Shown: piece by piece, positions 1-9,139 of the stretch
How positions within the stretch are numbered: position 1 is the first letter of the stretch
Layout of the letters: every line of letters begins with the position of its first letter
From: Pseudomonadota bacterium
GTDB lineage: Bacteria; Pseudomonadota; Alphaproteobacteria; Rhizobiales; Xanthobacteraceae
DNA length: 38,647 nt
Assembly (NCBI GenBank): GCA_023449855.1
Contig: JAEXHR010000297.1
Span: 1-38,647 of the forward strand
Direction of reading: 5' to 3'
The notes under the pieces: model-generated
The model's input: only the letters and a program-made list of their open reading frames with translations
What the model was told of the DNA's origin: nothing
The model's database searches: none
Translations under genes and position numbers: made by a program

Positions 1-35
1 GTCCAGCGTCGTCGCACCGATCTGTCGCTGGAAGG

Positions 36-371
<336 letters not shown>

Positions 372-593
372 GATCGCGTCCTTGCTCGCAGCCTGATCGC
401 TGCCTGCCCGTTCGGCGCAGCGGCCGTTCCTGCCCATATATGTAGCCGAAACCTTTTCGCACCCCAAGCCGAAAGCCCGGTTTGGCGGGCATTTCCGGCC
501 ATCCTCCCGCCCGCCAGCGGCTTTTCCGCAACTTTGTCCAAGCCGCTGGGATGCGGATTTATATGATGGGAAGCCTTTCATCCCGTTTGGGAG

Positions 594-607
594 GTCCTAT
601 CTAGGAC
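594..607. promoter_or_regulatory. Palindrome GTCCTATCTAGGAC upstream of egtB
   Basis: This is a 14-base near-perfect dyad (arms GTCCTA and TAGGAC, two-base centre) lying 60 bases before the egtB start, in the 296-base gap between the divergent grxD and egtB genes. The flanks extend the symmetry weakly (GTTT on the left, AAAC on the right). It could be a regulator site or chance. I see nothing else clear in this gap apart from a Shine-Dalgarno-like CGGAG just before the egtB GTG. Confidence 0.25.
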
Positions 608-667
608 AAACCGTTTCTGCGGAACCCATCCGGAAGACTGACGTTCTCCCCAAAATCGGAGACTTTC

Positions 668-1906
668 GTGACGCCAATCGTATCCGCCCAGCACGCAGCC
701 CCGATCCGGAGAACCGGCGCCCTCGCCAAACAGCTCAGCGATGCCTTTTTGGCGGTGCGTCACGAGACTGAACGCCGCGCCGCGCCGCTGTCCCCGGAAG
801 ATCAACTGATCCAGTCGATGCCGGATGCAAGCCCGGCCAAATGGCATCGCGCGCATGTGACCTGGTTCTGGGAGCAATTCCTGCTCGGCGAGCATCAGCC
901 CGGCTACCAGGTCTTCCATCCCGATTATGCCTATCTGTTCAATTCCTATTACGTCTCCGCCGGCCCCCGCCATGCGCGCGCGCAGCGCGGGCACCTGACA
1001 CGCCCGACGGCGGATGAGGTCACCGCCTATCGCCGCCATGTCGATGACGCGGTCGTGAAGTTCTTCGAGACCGCAAGCGAAGAAAAACTGACCTCCCTGA
1101 TCCCGCTGCTCGAGGTCGGCATGAACCATGAGCAGCAGCATCAGGAACTGATGTATACCGACATCCTGCACGCCTTCGCGCAGAACCCGATCCCGCCGGC
1201 CTATGACGAGGATTGGCGCTTTCCGCGATCCACCCGCGACGGCGATGCATGGACCACGCTCACCGAAGGCATCCACAGCATCGGACACCAGAGCGACAGT
1301 TTCCATTTCGACAATGAGAAGCCTGCGCACCGCGCCCTTGTCGGCCCCGTCAAGCTCGCACGCAATCTCGTGACCAATCGCGAGTGGCGCGCCTTCATGG
1401 ATGACGGCGGCTACGACAAGGCCACGCTGTGGCTCATGGATGGCTTCGCTGCCGCCGCACGCGAGGAATGGCAGGCGCCCGGCCACTGGCGCAAGATCGA
1501 TGGCGAGTGGCAGATCATGACGCTCGGTGGGCTGCAGAACGTCGATCCGGACGCCCCGGTCTGTCACGTCAGCTATTACGAAGCCGACGCCTTTGCACGG
1601 TGGAGCGGCAAGCATCTGCCGACCGAGATGGAATGGGAAGTCGCCGCCCGCGCGGGCAGCCTCAACGACGCCTATGGCATCGTCTGGCAGTGGACGCGCA
1701 GTTCCTACGCGCCCTATCCCGGCTACCGCGCCATCGAAGGCGCGCTCGGCGAATATAACGGCAAGTTCATGGTGAACCAGTATGTGCTGCGCGGCTCGTC
1801 GCTCGCGACGCCGGAAGGCCACAGCCGCGTGACCTATCGCAACTTCTTCTATCCCCACCACCGCTGGCAGTTCACCGGCCTGCGTCTCGCAGATTACGGC
1901 AACTGA
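668..1906 (+). CDS. egtB: Ergothioneine biosynthesis sulfoxide synthase EgtB
   Basis: A 412-residue protein with the two-domain EgtB layout: an N-terminal DinB-like four-helix domain and a C-terminal formylglycine-generating-enzyme-like (FGE-sulfatase) domain. EgtB is a non-haem iron enzyme that joins trimethylhistidine (hercynine) to a thiol donor, using oxygen, to form the sulfoxide precursor of ergothioneine. The iron ligand pattern is visible: WHRAH (His60) and NHEQQHQEL (His154 and His158). The C-terminus GLRLADYGN is typical of the fold. The start is GTG at 668, preceded at suitable spacing by CGGAG. egtD follows 45 bases downstream on the same strand, so the two are probably one transcript. 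No egtC or egtE gene is visible nearby. Confidence 0.93.
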   Translation: MTPIVSAQHAAPIRRTGALAKQLSDAFLAVRHETERRAAPLSPEDQLIQSMPDASPAKWHRAHVTWFWEQFLLGEHQPGYQVFHPDYAYLFNSYYVSAGPRHARAQRGHLTRPTADEVTAYRRHVDDAVVKFFETASEEKLTSLIPLLEVGMNHEQQHQELMYTDILHAFAQNPIPPAYDEDWRFPRSTRDGDAWTTLTEGIHSIGHQSDSFHFDNEKPAHRALVGPVKLARNLVTNREWRAFMDDGGYDKATLWLMDGFAAAAREEWQAPGHWRKIDGEWQIMTLGGLQNVDPDAPVCHVSYYEADAFARWSGKHLPTEMEWEVAARAGSLNDAYGIVWQWTRSSYAPYPGYRAIEGALGEYNGKFMVNQYVLRGSSLATPEGHSRVTYRNFFYPHHRWQFTGLRLADYGN

Positions 1907-1951
1907 TTTCATCACCATCGCATTGAATGCGACCGCGTTGAGGAGAGAGTC

Positions 1952-2917
1952 ATGAACGTTCACGCCCCTCTGGCCGCCGTGGAGCTCGACCCGGCCACAT
2001 CGAGCTTTGCCGCCGATGTCACCGCGGCGCTGTCCCAGCACCCCAAGAAGCTGTCGCCGAAATATTTCTATGACGAAGCCGGCTCACAACTGTTCGAGCA
2101 GATCACCCGGCTGCCCGAATATTACCCCACCCGTACCGAACTGGGCATTCTCCGCGCCCGCGGCAAGGATATCTGCTCGATCATCCCGGAGGACGCGGCG
2201 CTGGTCGAATTCGGCGCAGGCGCCACCACCAAGGTCCGGCTGCTGCTCGAACAGTGCTCGTTCGGCGCCTATGTTCCGGTGGACATTTCCGGCGACTTCC
2301 TCGCCGGCCAGGCCGAAGAGCTCCGCAAGGATTTTCCGACGCTGGACGTGCTGCCGGTGAATGCCGATTTCACCACGACCTTCGCTCTGCCGGACCAGGT
2401 AAAGGCACTGCCGAAAGTCGGTTTCTTCCCCGGCTCAACGCTCGGCAATTTCGATCCGCACGAAGCATGCGCCTTCCTGCGTTCGGCGCGCGAGATCCTC
2501 GGCAAGGGCGCTTTGATGCTGATCGGCATCGACCTCGAAAAGGACGAGCGGATTTTGCAGGCCGCCTATAACGATGCCGCAGGCGTCACCGGCGAGTTCA
2601 ACAAGAACGTGCTGGTGCGCATCAATCGTGAACTCGGCGGCGACTTCGATCTCGGCGCTTTCGTGCACCGCGCGATCTACAACAAGGAGCGCCACCGCAT
2701 CGAAATGCACCTGATCGCCAAGAAGCCGCAGACGGTGCACCTGCTCGGCCGCAGCTTCAACTTCCGCGCCGGCGAAAGCATCCATACGGAGAGCAGCTAC
2801 AAATACAGCATGGAGCGCTTTGCAGCGCTGGCGCGTGGGGCTGGCTGGGAGCCGAAGTCGTCATGGACCGACGCGGAGGATCAGTTCTCGGTGCATGCGT
2901 TGAGGGCGGTGGAGTAA
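1952..2917 (+). CDS. egtD: L-histidine N-alpha-methyltransferase EgtD
   Basis: A 321-residue SAM-dependent methyltransferase (old name DUF2260) that trimethylates histidine to hercynine, the first step of ergothioneine synthesis. The N-terminal signature around residues 38-61 (YFYDEAGSQLFEQIT, then PEYYPTR) and the SAM-binding motif VEFGAGATTK (about 85-94) are both present. The start ATG is preceded by TTGAGGAGAGAGTC, a strong Shine-Dalgarno. It lies directly behind egtB and the pair is complete. The gene ends about ten bases before an inverted-repeat element that probably serves as a transcription boundary with the convergent bolA. Confidence 0.94.
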   Translation: MNVHAPLAAVELDPATSSFAADVTAALSQHPKKLSPKYFYDEAGSQLFEQITRLPEYYPTRTELGILRARGKDICSIIPEDAALVEFGAGATTKVRLLLEQCSFGAYVPVDISGDFLAGQAEELRKDFPTLDVLPVNADFTTTFALPDQVKALPKVGFFPGSTLGNFDPHEACAFLRSAREILGKGALMLIGIDLEKDERILQAAYNDAAGVTGEFNKNVLVRINRELGGDFDLGAFVHRAIYNKERHRIEMHLIAKKPQTVHLLGRSFNFRAGESIHTESSYKYSMERFAALARGAGWEPKSSWTDAEDQFSVHALRAVE

Positions 2918-2928
2918 CACGCGAGTGT

Positions 2929-3017
2929 GTAGCCCGGATGGAGCGCAGCGCAATCCGGGGACCGGCGTTTCAACTATCTCGACATCCCCGCATTACGCTG
3001 CGCTCCATGCGGGCTAC
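2929..3017. repeat. Inverted-repeat element, TAGCCCGGATGGAGCG type
   Basis: Two arms of about 32 bases face each other. The left arm begins GTAGCCCGGATGGAGCGC and the right arm ends GCGCTCCATGCGGGCTAC; they are complementary apart from a few mismatches, with about 25 bases between them. It lies between the convergent ends of egtD and bolA. It resembles the short palindromic intergenic elements scattered in many copies in Bradyrhizobium-type genomes. It could fold into a long hairpin and act as a two-way terminator. No coding content. Confidence 0.8.
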
Positions 3018-3028
3018 GGGAGTGCGTT

Positions 3029-3265
3029 TTACGCCTCCGGCACGCCCGTCTGCAACGCCAGGGCATGCAACACGCCGCCCATCTGGCCCTTCAGCGACTG
3101 ATAGACGATCTGATGCTGGGCCACGCGGGACTTGCCGCGAAAACTCTCCGAAATCACCGTGGCCGCATAGTGATCGCCGTCACCGGCGAGATCGCGGATC
3201 GTCACCTGCGCGTCGGGAATCGCGGCCTTGATCATGGTCTCGATATCGCGGGCGTCCATCGGCAT
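3029..3265 (-). CDS. bolA: BolA family protein
   Basis: A 78-residue BolA-fold protein, partner of monothiol glutaredoxins in [2Fe-2S] complexes. The characteristic core FRGKSRVAQHQIVYQSL (about residues 43-59), with the conserved His of the cluster-binding region, is clear, followed by the short C-terminal helix. The compact length fits the IbaG/BolA2 group rather than the longer E. coli BolA. ATG at 3265 gives the family N-terminus. Its usual neighbours grxD (about 2.7 kb away) and purL (about 3.3 kb away) lie on the same strand but are separated by other genes. Confidence 0.93.
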   Translation of the reverse strand: MPMDARDIETMIKAAIPDAQVTIRDLAGDGDHYAATVISESFRGKSRVAQHQIVYQSLKGQMGGVLHALALQTGVPEA

Positions 3266-3438
3266 TAATCGGGTCTCCAGAAATCTCGAATCGCAGGCGG
3301 ATCGTGCCGCCGGGGTCTCCAGCCTAGCCCGTGCAGCGCGGCATTCCCATCATGATAATCCGTGATCGGCCCCTTTTAAAGGTGGGCCGGATGTCACATC
3401 TGAGGAGACAGGAATTTGACCGCCACAAGGGTTACCCG

Positions 3439-3801
3439 ATGAAAATCCCCGGCCCGGACCATCCGATCACCATCACGCCTGCAGGTAAGCATGTGCGCGT
3501 CACCGCAGGCGACATCGTGATCGCCGACACCAGACAGGCGCTGAGCCTGAAGGAAGCGAGCTACCCCGTGGTGTTCTACATCCCGCGCAGCGATGCCAAT
3601 ATGGACGCCGTTACGCGCACCGAGCGCGTCACCCATTGCCCCTACAAAGGCGACGCGAATTATTACAGCATCAAGACCGCGGACAAACTGCTCGACAACG
3701 CGATCTGGACCTATGAGACGCCCTATCCGGCCATGGCGGAAATCAAGGACTATCTCGCCTTCTATCCGGACAAGGTGAAAATCGAGGTTCTTCCCGGCTG
3801 A
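3439..3801 (+). CDS. DUF427 domain-containing protein
   Basis: A 120-residue protein matching the DUF427 family of small cytosolic beta-rich proteins without an agreed function. Seen in the sequence: a start MKIPGPDHPITI, the core YPVVFYIPRSDA, and the segment THCPYKGDANYYS, which together are the family's hallmark. The open frame extends upstream to 3331, but ATG at 3439 gives the usual family length and N-terminus. A hairpin follows directly after the stop codon. It stands alone between bolA (divergent) and an acyltransferase gene. Confidence 0.85.
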   Translation: MKIPGPDHPITITPAGKHVRVTAGDIVIADTRQALSLKEASYPVVFYIPRSDANMDAVTRTERVTHCPYKGDANYYSIKTADKLLDNAIWTYETPYPAMAEIKDYLAFYPDKVKIEVLPG

Positions 3802-3803
3802 CA

Positions 3804-3820
3804 CCCGGCGAATTGCCGGG
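3804..3820 (+). terminator. Hairpin after the DUF427 gene
   Basis: CCCGGC and GCCGGG pair around a five-base loop, beginning three bases after the stop codon. There is no clear U-tract, so this is only a weak candidate for an intrinsic terminator. Confidence 0.35.
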
Positions 3821-3905
3821 ACGCGTTCCGCCCCCTATCATGACCTCGGATCAATGATGCGACGGCCGCGCAATGCGCGGCACAGCGGGGGCTCGCCGTA
3901 CCCCC

Positions 3906-5078
3906 ATGTCAGACCGTAATGCCGCGCTCGACCGCGCCCGCACCTTCGTCACGCTGCTGGTGCTCGCGAACCACGCCGTGGTCGCCTACACCGCCTTCGG
4001 GCGCTATTACCCCAACCACTATCTGTGGTCGACTGCCCCGATCGTCGACGACCAGCGCTGGTTCGGCTTCAATGTCCTGACGCTGTTCAACGACACATTC
4101 TTCATGTGCCTGATGTTCATGCTGTCCGGCCTGTTCGTATGGCCCAGCCTGAAGCGGAAGAGCATCGGCCACTTTTTGCGCGATCGCGCGCTGCGGCTCG
4201 GCCTGCCCTTCCTGGCCATGATCTTCGTGCTGATGCCGATCGCCTATTACGCGTCGTTCAGCCTCTCGACCCACAAGACCGGCTTCCTCGAATTCTACGT
4301 CAACAATTTCAGGCAGGGCCAGTGGTTCGCAGGTCCCGGCTGGTTCATCTGGTATCTGCTGTTTCTCGATCTCGTCGCGATCCCTGTTTTCCTGTTTGCA
4401 CCGAAACTCATCGACGGCATCAACAGGCTGTCGATCCGCGCCTTTGAGCGTCCCTGGCTGTTCATCATCGCGCTCGCGATCGTCGCCGTGATCTCCTATG
4501 TGCCGTTCTTGTTCACCGTCGGCGCCGTCCGCTGGTTCAGCCTGGGCCCGCTGCAGGTGCAGTTCAGTCGCATGGCAATCTACGGCGTGTTCTTCTTCGC
4601 CGGCATGGGCATCGGCGCCGCCAATATCGATCAGGGCCTGCTCGCCCGTACCGGCGCGCTGGCGCGCCAATGGCTGTGGTGGACCATCGCTGCGGCCGCC
4701 TCCTTCGGCTCGCTGGCCTATCTCATCAACTTCCGCCGCATGAAGCTCGCCAATCTCACCGGCGCACCGCCGTTCTGGTGGCAGTCGAGCTACGGCGTCA
4801 TCTACGCAGTCGCCTGCACGCTGATCTGCGTTGCCGTGCTGGCGCTGTTCCTGCGCTTCGGCCAGCGCGAGAAGAGCATCTTCGATCCCCTGCGCGCCGA
4901 TGCCTATGGCATCTTCGTGATCCACTATCTGCCGATACTGTGGCTGCAATGGGCGATGCTGAAAATGCCCTGGGGGGCGCAGCCGAAGGCTCTGATCGCG
5001 TTTGCCGGGACGCTGGCAATCAGCTGGGCCGCGACGCGAGCGCTGCGGCAAATCCCGGGCGTGACGCGCGTCTTGTAG
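3906..5078 (+). CDS. Acyltransferase family 3 membrane protein
   Basis: A 390-residue integral membrane protein with about ten hydrophobic segments. It belongs to the acyltransferase-3 superfamily (OafA/OPGC-like), whose members transfer acyl groups to periplasmic sugars, glycans or lipids. The N-terminal motif ALDRARTFVTLLVLANHAVV matches the family's first membrane helix with its conserved Arg and His, and FMLSGLFVWPSLKRKS is the usual helix followed by a basic loop. I chose ATG at 3906; the frame opens slightly earlier at 3873, but the extra residues are not hydrophobic and do not look like the family. The substrate cannot be told from the sequence. The ghrA-like gene follows 47 bases downstream and may be co-transcribed. 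Confidence 0.8.
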   Translation: MSDRNAALDRARTFVTLLVLANHAVVAYTAFGRYYPNHYLWSTAPIVDDQRWFGFNVLTLFNDTFFMCLMFMLSGLFVWPSLKRKSIGHFLRDRALRLGLPFLAMIFVLMPIAYYASFSLSTHKTGFLEFYVNNFRQGQWFAGPGWFIWYLLFLDLVAIPVFLFAPKLIDGINRLSIRAFERPWLFIIALAIVAVISYVPFLFTVGAVRWFSLGPLQVQFSRMAIYGVFFFAGMGIGAANIDQGLLARTGALARQWLWWTIAAAASFGSLAYLINFRRMKLANLTGAPPFWWQSSYGVIYAVACTLICVAVLALFLRFGQREKSIFDPLRADAYGIFVIHYLPILWLQWAMLKMPWGAQPKALIAFAGTLAISWAATRALRQIPGVTRVL

Positions 5079-5125
5079 CGCCGCCCTTTCTCATCGAGAT
5101 GATCGACGACCTCAAGGAGACCAGC

Positions 5126-6082
5126 ATGCGCGCGCGCAACGGCGACAAGATCAATCTGCTTTTCAACGTCACGCCGGATCTGCTCGAGGATTATCGCGAT
5201 CCCATCCTCAGTGCCCTGCAACGCCGAGACCTCGAAGCGCGGGCCGGCCTCCTTGGCGAGATCGCGCCGGCGGATGCGGACTACATCATCCATGCCACCG
5301 GCGGACCCATCAGCGATTTCGCGCCATTCACCAATACGCGCGCCGTCCTCAGCCTGTGGGCCGGCGTCGAGAAGATCGTCGGCAACACCACACTGACACA
5401 GCCGCTGTGCCGCATGGTCGATGACGGCCTCCGTCAGGGCATGGTCGAGTGGGTCGTCGGCCACGTGCTGCGCGCGCATCTCGGAATGGACCACTATGTC
5501 TGCCAGAAGCCTGTAACGTGGGAGCAGCACGTCCCGCCGCTCGCCGCCGATCGTTCGGTGACAGTGCTCGGTCTTGGCGAATTGGGATCGGCTGCAGCGA
5601 CGGCCCTCGCCCAACTCGGCTTCCGCGTCACCGGCTGGAGCCGCAGCCCGCGCGATGTCGCTGGCGTGCGCTGTCTCGCGGGACAGGAGAACCTCCCGCA
5701 TGCGCTGGCTTCGGCGGAAATCCTCGTCGGGTTGCTGCCGCAGACGCCGGAGACCATCGATCTCCTGAATGCCGAACGGCTGGCGCTGCTGCCCAAGGGC
5801 AGCTTCATCATCAATGCCGGCCGCGGCACGCTGATCGTCGATGATGCATTGATTGCAGCGCTGGACAACGAACAGATCGCACACGCGACGCTTGATGTGT
5901 TTCGCACCGAGCCGGTGCCATCAGATCATCCGTTCTGGTCGCATCCGGGCGTGACGATCTCGCCGCATATCGCAGCGGCAACGCGCGCATCGACAGCCGC
6001 AGAAAAGATCGCGGAGAATATCGCGCGCGCGGAGAGCGGACAGCCGCTGTTGCATGTGGTGGATCGGACACTGAGCTATTAG
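5126..6082 (+). CDS. Glyoxylate/hydroxypyruvate reductase A-like D-2-hydroxyacid dehydrogenase
   Basis: A 318-residue NAD(P)-dependent D-2-hydroxyacid dehydrogenase of the GhrA type. The Rossmann motif GLGELG is at 149-154. The catalytic Arg (INAGRGTL, Arg233), Glu (FRTEPVP, Glu262) and His (ISPHIAA, His281) are all present, so the enzyme looks intact. The family reduces glyoxylate or hydroxypyruvate; the true substrate is unproven. The ATG at 5126 has an AAGGAG Shine-Dalgarno seven bases upstream, which decides the start against the much longer open frame. It converges on the small membrane-protein pair at 6094-6500. Confidence 0.9.
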   Translation: MRARNGDKINLLFNVTPDLLEDYRDPILSALQRRDLEARAGLLGEIAPADADYIIHATGGPISDFAPFTNTRAVLSLWAGVEKIVGNTTLTQPLCRMVDDGLRQGMVEWVVGHVLRAHLGMDHYVCQKPVTWEQHVPPLAADRSVTVLGLGELGSAAATALAQLGFRVTGWSRSPRDVAGVRCLAGQENLPHALASAEILVGLLPQTPETIDLLNAERLALLPKGSFIINAGRGTLIVDDALIAALDNEQIAHATLDVFRTEPVPSDHPFWSHPGVTISPHIAAATRASTAAEKIAENIARAESGQPLLHVVDRTLSY

Positions 6083-6093
6083 CGCCCGGATAC

Positions 6094-6267
6094 CTACTCG
6101 GCAGCGGAAGGTGATCCCGCATGATGAGCATCGCGCGATGACAGCCGAGCTTTACGCTCTGCCTCGGCTTTCCTGTTGTCGAAATAGTTGGCTACCAAGA
6201 CTGTCTCGATCACAACGAGTCCGCCCAGGATAGGCGCCACGATCCCGAGAATTTCGATCCTCGTCAT
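6094..6267 (-). CDS. Small single-pass membrane protein, downstream member of a coupled pair
   Basis: A 57-residue protein with one hydrophobic helix (residues about 5-27, ILGIVAPILGGLVVIETVLV) followed by a charged tail NRKAEAERKARLSSRDAHH. I do not recognise a family. It is supported by gene structure: its ATG overlaps the TGA of the upstream small gene in an ATGA overlap, and GGAGGG lies at a good distance before the start. It would be translated by coupling to the 78-residue protein. It ends 11 bases from the convergent ghrA-like gene. Confidence 0.55.
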   Translation of the reverse strand: MTRIEILGIVAPILGGLVVIETVLVANYFDNRKAEAERKARLSSRDAHHAGSPSAAE

Positions 6268-6500
6268 TCTTCGAGCCCTCCGAGCATATGTCGCCCAAGC
6301 AGGTGCAAGCATATGGAGATGGCGAATGCGCCGAATACCGTGCTCGAAACGGCGAAATCGCCAGGCGGCCGTCCGACGCCAATAACGCCTGCAACGACCG
6401 GAGCAAAAACACCAACGGTCAAGATTCCGGTAGCTGCGGCATTGCACCGCGCCGCACTCAGCTTGCGCCGTTCGTTACGCCGGGTCGTTTCAATGCTCAC
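6264..6500 (-). CDS. Small membrane protein with two hydrophobic segments
   Basis: A 78-residue protein from GTG at 6500, or 90 residues if TTG at 6536 is used. It has a basic N-terminus (RRNERRKLSAARCN) and two hydrophobic stretches, GILTVGVFAPVVAGVIGVG and FAVSSTVFGAFAISICLHLL, suggesting a helical hairpin in the inner membrane. No family is recognised. The stop codon overlaps the start of the 57-residue gene. The upstream hairpin (6509-6534) covers the region between the two possible starts, which favours the GTG. It sits downstream of purL on the same strand and may be read through from it. Confidence 0.5.
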   Translation of the reverse strand: MSIETTRRNERRKLSAARCNAAATGILTVGVFAPVVAGVIGVGRPPGDFAVSSTVFGAFAISICLHLLGRHMLGGLEE

Positions 6501-6508
6501 TTTAGCAT

Positions 6509-6534
6509 GTTCCCGCCTGAAGTTCAGCGGGAAC
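6509..6534 (-). terminator. Near-perfect hairpin downstream of purL
   Basis: GTTCCCG and CGGGAAC enclose an inner pair CTGAA/TTCAG, giving about twelve base pairs with one bulged base. It begins about 38 bases after the purL stop. No long U-tract follows, so it may be a partial terminator or attenuator limiting read-through into the small membrane-protein pair. Confidence 0.45.
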
Positions 6535-6571
6535 AAACTAAACCCTAAGGTGCAAAAACACCAGCAGTGCC

Positions 6572-8779
6572 TTACGCCACCTTCCCGCTCATATAGTTCG
6601 GCAACCAGCTCTCATGCGCATGCACGAGGGCCTTGATATCGACCGCCTTCTCACCGTCGATGGCCACGGCGTGGCCGCCGGTCTTGCCGATCTGCACGCA
6701 GGGCACGCCGACATTCTTCAGCTTCGACAGCACGGTGAGCAGATCACCTTCCGCCACCGTTACGACGTAGCGCGCCTGATCCTCGCCGAACCAGAAGGCG
6801 TGCGGCACGATCGATGACGGCGCCGCATCGAGTTTGGCGCCGATGCCCGAGGCCATCGCCATTTCGGCAATCGCCACCAGCAGACCACCATCGGCCACGT
6901 CATGCACGGCGGTCGCGGTGCCAGCATGGATCATGCCGCGGACTACATCGCCATTGCGCTTCTCGGTGGCGAGATCGACCGGCGGCGGAGCGCCCTCTTC
7001 CTTGCCGCAGACGTCGCGCAGATAGACGGACTGGCCGAGCCAGCCTTCGGTCGCGCCGATCAGCAGGATGGCTTCGCCGTCCTTCTTGAAGGCCAGCGTC
7101 GCCGACTTGGTGAAATCGTCGAGTACACCGACGCCGCCGATCGAGGGGGTCGGCAGGATGCCGCGGCCGTTGGTCTCGTTGTAGAGCGAGACATTGCCGG
7201 ACACGACCGGGAAGTCGAGCGTACGACAGGCTTCCGCGATCCCTTTCAGGCAGCCGACGAACTGGCCCATGATTTCTGGCCGCTCGGGATTGCCGAAGTT
7301 CAGGTTGTCGGTGATCGCCAGCGGCTTGCCGCCGACAGCGGTGATATTGCGCCAGGCTTCGGCGACGGCCTGCTTGCCGCCCTCGAACGGATCAGCCTCG
7401 CAATAACGCGGCGTCACGTCCACCGACATGGCAATGCCCTTCGGACCATCCTCGATGCGCACCACCGCAGCATCGCCGCCGGGGCGCTGCACCGTGTTGC
7501 CGCCGATGACATGGTCATACTGCTCCCACACCCAGCGCTTCGAGCACAGGTCGGGCGTGCCGATCAGCCTGACCAGCGCATCCGTCAGCGACGACGGCGC
7601 CTTGACGTCGCGCGCAGCGATCACCGGCAGCACCGGCGACGGCACATGCGGCCGGTCATAGAGCGGCGCCTCATCGCCGAGTTCCTTGATCGGCAGATCG
7701 GCCATGGTCTTGCCGCCATGCTTGACGACGAAACGCAGCGTCGGCGTGGTGTGGCCGACAATCGCGAAGTCGAGACCCCACTTCCTGAAGATCGCCTCGG
7801 CCTCTTGTTCCTTCTCGGGCTTCAGCACCATGAGCATGCGCTCCTGGCTTTCCGAGAGCATCATCTCATAGGCCGTCATGCCCTCTTCGCGCGTCGGCAC
7901 CGCATCGAGATTGAGTTCGACACCCAGATCGCCCTTGGCGCCCATTTCAACGGCCGAGCAAGTGAGACCGGCAGCGCCCATGTCCTGGATCGCGATCACG
8001 CAATCGGCCGCCATGATCTCGAGGCAGGCTTCCAGTAGCAGCTTTTCGGCGAAGGGATCGCCGACCTGCACCGTCGGGCGCTTCTCCTCCGACGCATCGT
8101 CGAATTCGGCCGACGCCATCGACGCGCCATGGATACCGTCGCGGCCGGTCTTGGAGCCGAGATAGACGATCGGCATGTTCACGCCCGACGCCGCAGCGAG
8201 GAAGATCTTGTCCGCATCCGCAAGGCCCACGGCCATCGCGTTGACGAGGTTGTTGCCGTCATAGCGGGTATGGAAACGGGTCTGGCCGCCGACGGTCGGC
8301 ACGCCGAAGGAATTGCCATAGCCGCCGATGCCTGCGACCACGCCCGATACGAGATGGCGCGTCTTCGGATGTTCCGGCGCGCCGAACGAGATCGCGTTCA
8401 GGCACGCAATGGGGCGCGCGCCCATGGTGAAGACGTCGCGCAGGATGCCGCCCACACCCGTGGTCGCGCCCTGATAGGGCTCGATATAGCTGGGGTGGTT
8501 GTGGCTCTCCATCTTGAACACGATGGCCTGGTTGTCGCCGATATCGATCACGCCCGCGTTCTCGCCCGGCCCCTGCAGCACCCACGGCGCCTTGGTCGGC
8601 AAGCCTTTCAGATGGATGCGCGAGGACTTGTACGAGCAGTGCTCGTTCCACATGGCCGAGAAGATACCGAGCTCGGTGAAAGTCGGCTCGCGCCCGATCA
8701 GTTTCAGGATGCGCTCATACTCGTCGGGCTTGAGGCCGTGGGAAGCGACGAGTTCGGGAGTGATCTGAGGCTCGGTCAT
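6572..8779 (-). CDS. purL: Phosphoribosylformylglycinamidine synthase subunit PurL
   Basis: A 735-residue small-type PurL, the synthetase subunit of FGAM synthase. It works with PurQ (glutaminase) and PurS to convert FGAR, glutamine and ATP to FGAM in purine synthesis. The sequence shows the standard N-terminal region (ELGIFSAMWNEHCSYKSSR), the catalytic-His segment ESHNHPSYIEPYQGA, the GVGGILRD loop and two repeated AIRS-like halves. The frame runs further upstream, but ATG at 8779 (MTEPQITPEL) gives the normal length. Upstream purS and purQ lie about 14.5 kb away on the same strand, which is unusual; purL must therefore have its own promoter in the 377-base gap before it. Confidence 0.97.
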   Translation of the reverse strand: MTEPQITPELVASHGLKPDEYERILKLIGREPTFTELGIFSAMWNEHCSYKSSRIHLKGLPTKAPWVLQGPGENAGVIDIGDNQAIVFKMESHNHPSYIEPYQGATTGVGGILRDVFTMGARPIACLNAISFGAPEHPKTRHLVSGVVAGIGGYGNSFGVPTVGGQTRFHTRYDGNNLVNAMAVGLADADKIFLAAASGVNMPIVYLGSKTGRDGIHGASMASAEFDDASEEKRPTVQVGDPFAEKLLLEACLEIMAADCVIAIQDMGAAGLTCSAVEMGAKGDLGVELNLDAVPTREEGMTAYEMMLSESQERMLMVLKPEKEQEAEAIFRKWGLDFAIVGHTTPTLRFVVKHGGKTMADLPIKELGDEAPLYDRPHVPSPVLPVIAARDVKAPSSLTDALVRLIGTPDLCSKRWVWEQYDHVIGGNTVQRPGGDAAVVRIEDGPKGIAMSVDVTPRYCEADPFEGGKQAVAEAWRNITAVGGKPLAITDNLNFGNPERPEIMGQFVGCLKGIAEACRTLDFPVVSGNVSLYNETNGRGILPTPSIGGVGVLDDFTKSATLAFKKDGEAILLIGATEGWLGQSVYLRDVCGKEEGAPPPVDLATEKRNGDVVRGMIHAGTATAVHDVADGGLLVAIAEMAMASGIGAKLDAAPSSIVPHAFWFGEDQARYVVTVAEGDLLTVLSKLKNVGVPCVQIGKTGGHAVAIDGEKAVDIKALVHAHESWLPNYMSGKVA

Positions 8780-8968
8780 GGGGTCCAGTCGTCGAAGTCT
8801 TGGGTCTGGGAAGGCACCTTCATAGAAAGATCGGACCAGCCGGAAAAGGGCTTTTCGGCCCCGTTTCCCGCATGTCCCAAGCTTTACCGGACGGCGCATG
8901 CTGTGCCGGAAATCCGGCCCGCACGTGGCGTGGCCCGGCCGCCGGATCGCTGGCACCGGGCAGCCTGC

Positions 8969-8996
8969 ATTTAACACTTTTTGCTGCCGATCCAAG
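8969..8996 (+). repeat. Direct repeat, left copy
   Basis: ATTTAACACTTTT, then GC, and after a short variable part CGATCCAAG. The same order recurs at 10789-10816. The two copies flank the gene at 9157-10659. It may be duplicated promoter or junction sequence left by insertion of that gene. Confidence 0.5.
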
Positions 8997-9119
8997 CGCT
9001 TGCGGTATCGAAATATTCGACGGCGTGGTGAGGCCTCCCAGGATGCAGGCCGCCACAGCGTGATCGAGCCCCGAACCGTCAAAAATCTCGCAAAAAGAGC
9101 AGTATATTGCTTAGCTCCC

Positions 9120-9139
9120 TGTAGTTGTGGTTCACTACA
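9120..9139. promoter_or_regulatory. Dyad TGTAGT-N8-ACTACA before the gene at 9157
   Basis: Perfect six-base arms separated by eight bases, centred about 28 bases before the start codon. The size suits a dimeric repressor site or a small mRNA hairpin. No regulator gene is adjacent. Confidence 0.3.

Noticed and set aside
578..2041. Long open frame on the minus strand opposite egtB and egtD
   Set aside because: It is antisense to two well-supported enzymes, has no recognisable family, and such frames are common in high-G+C DNA.
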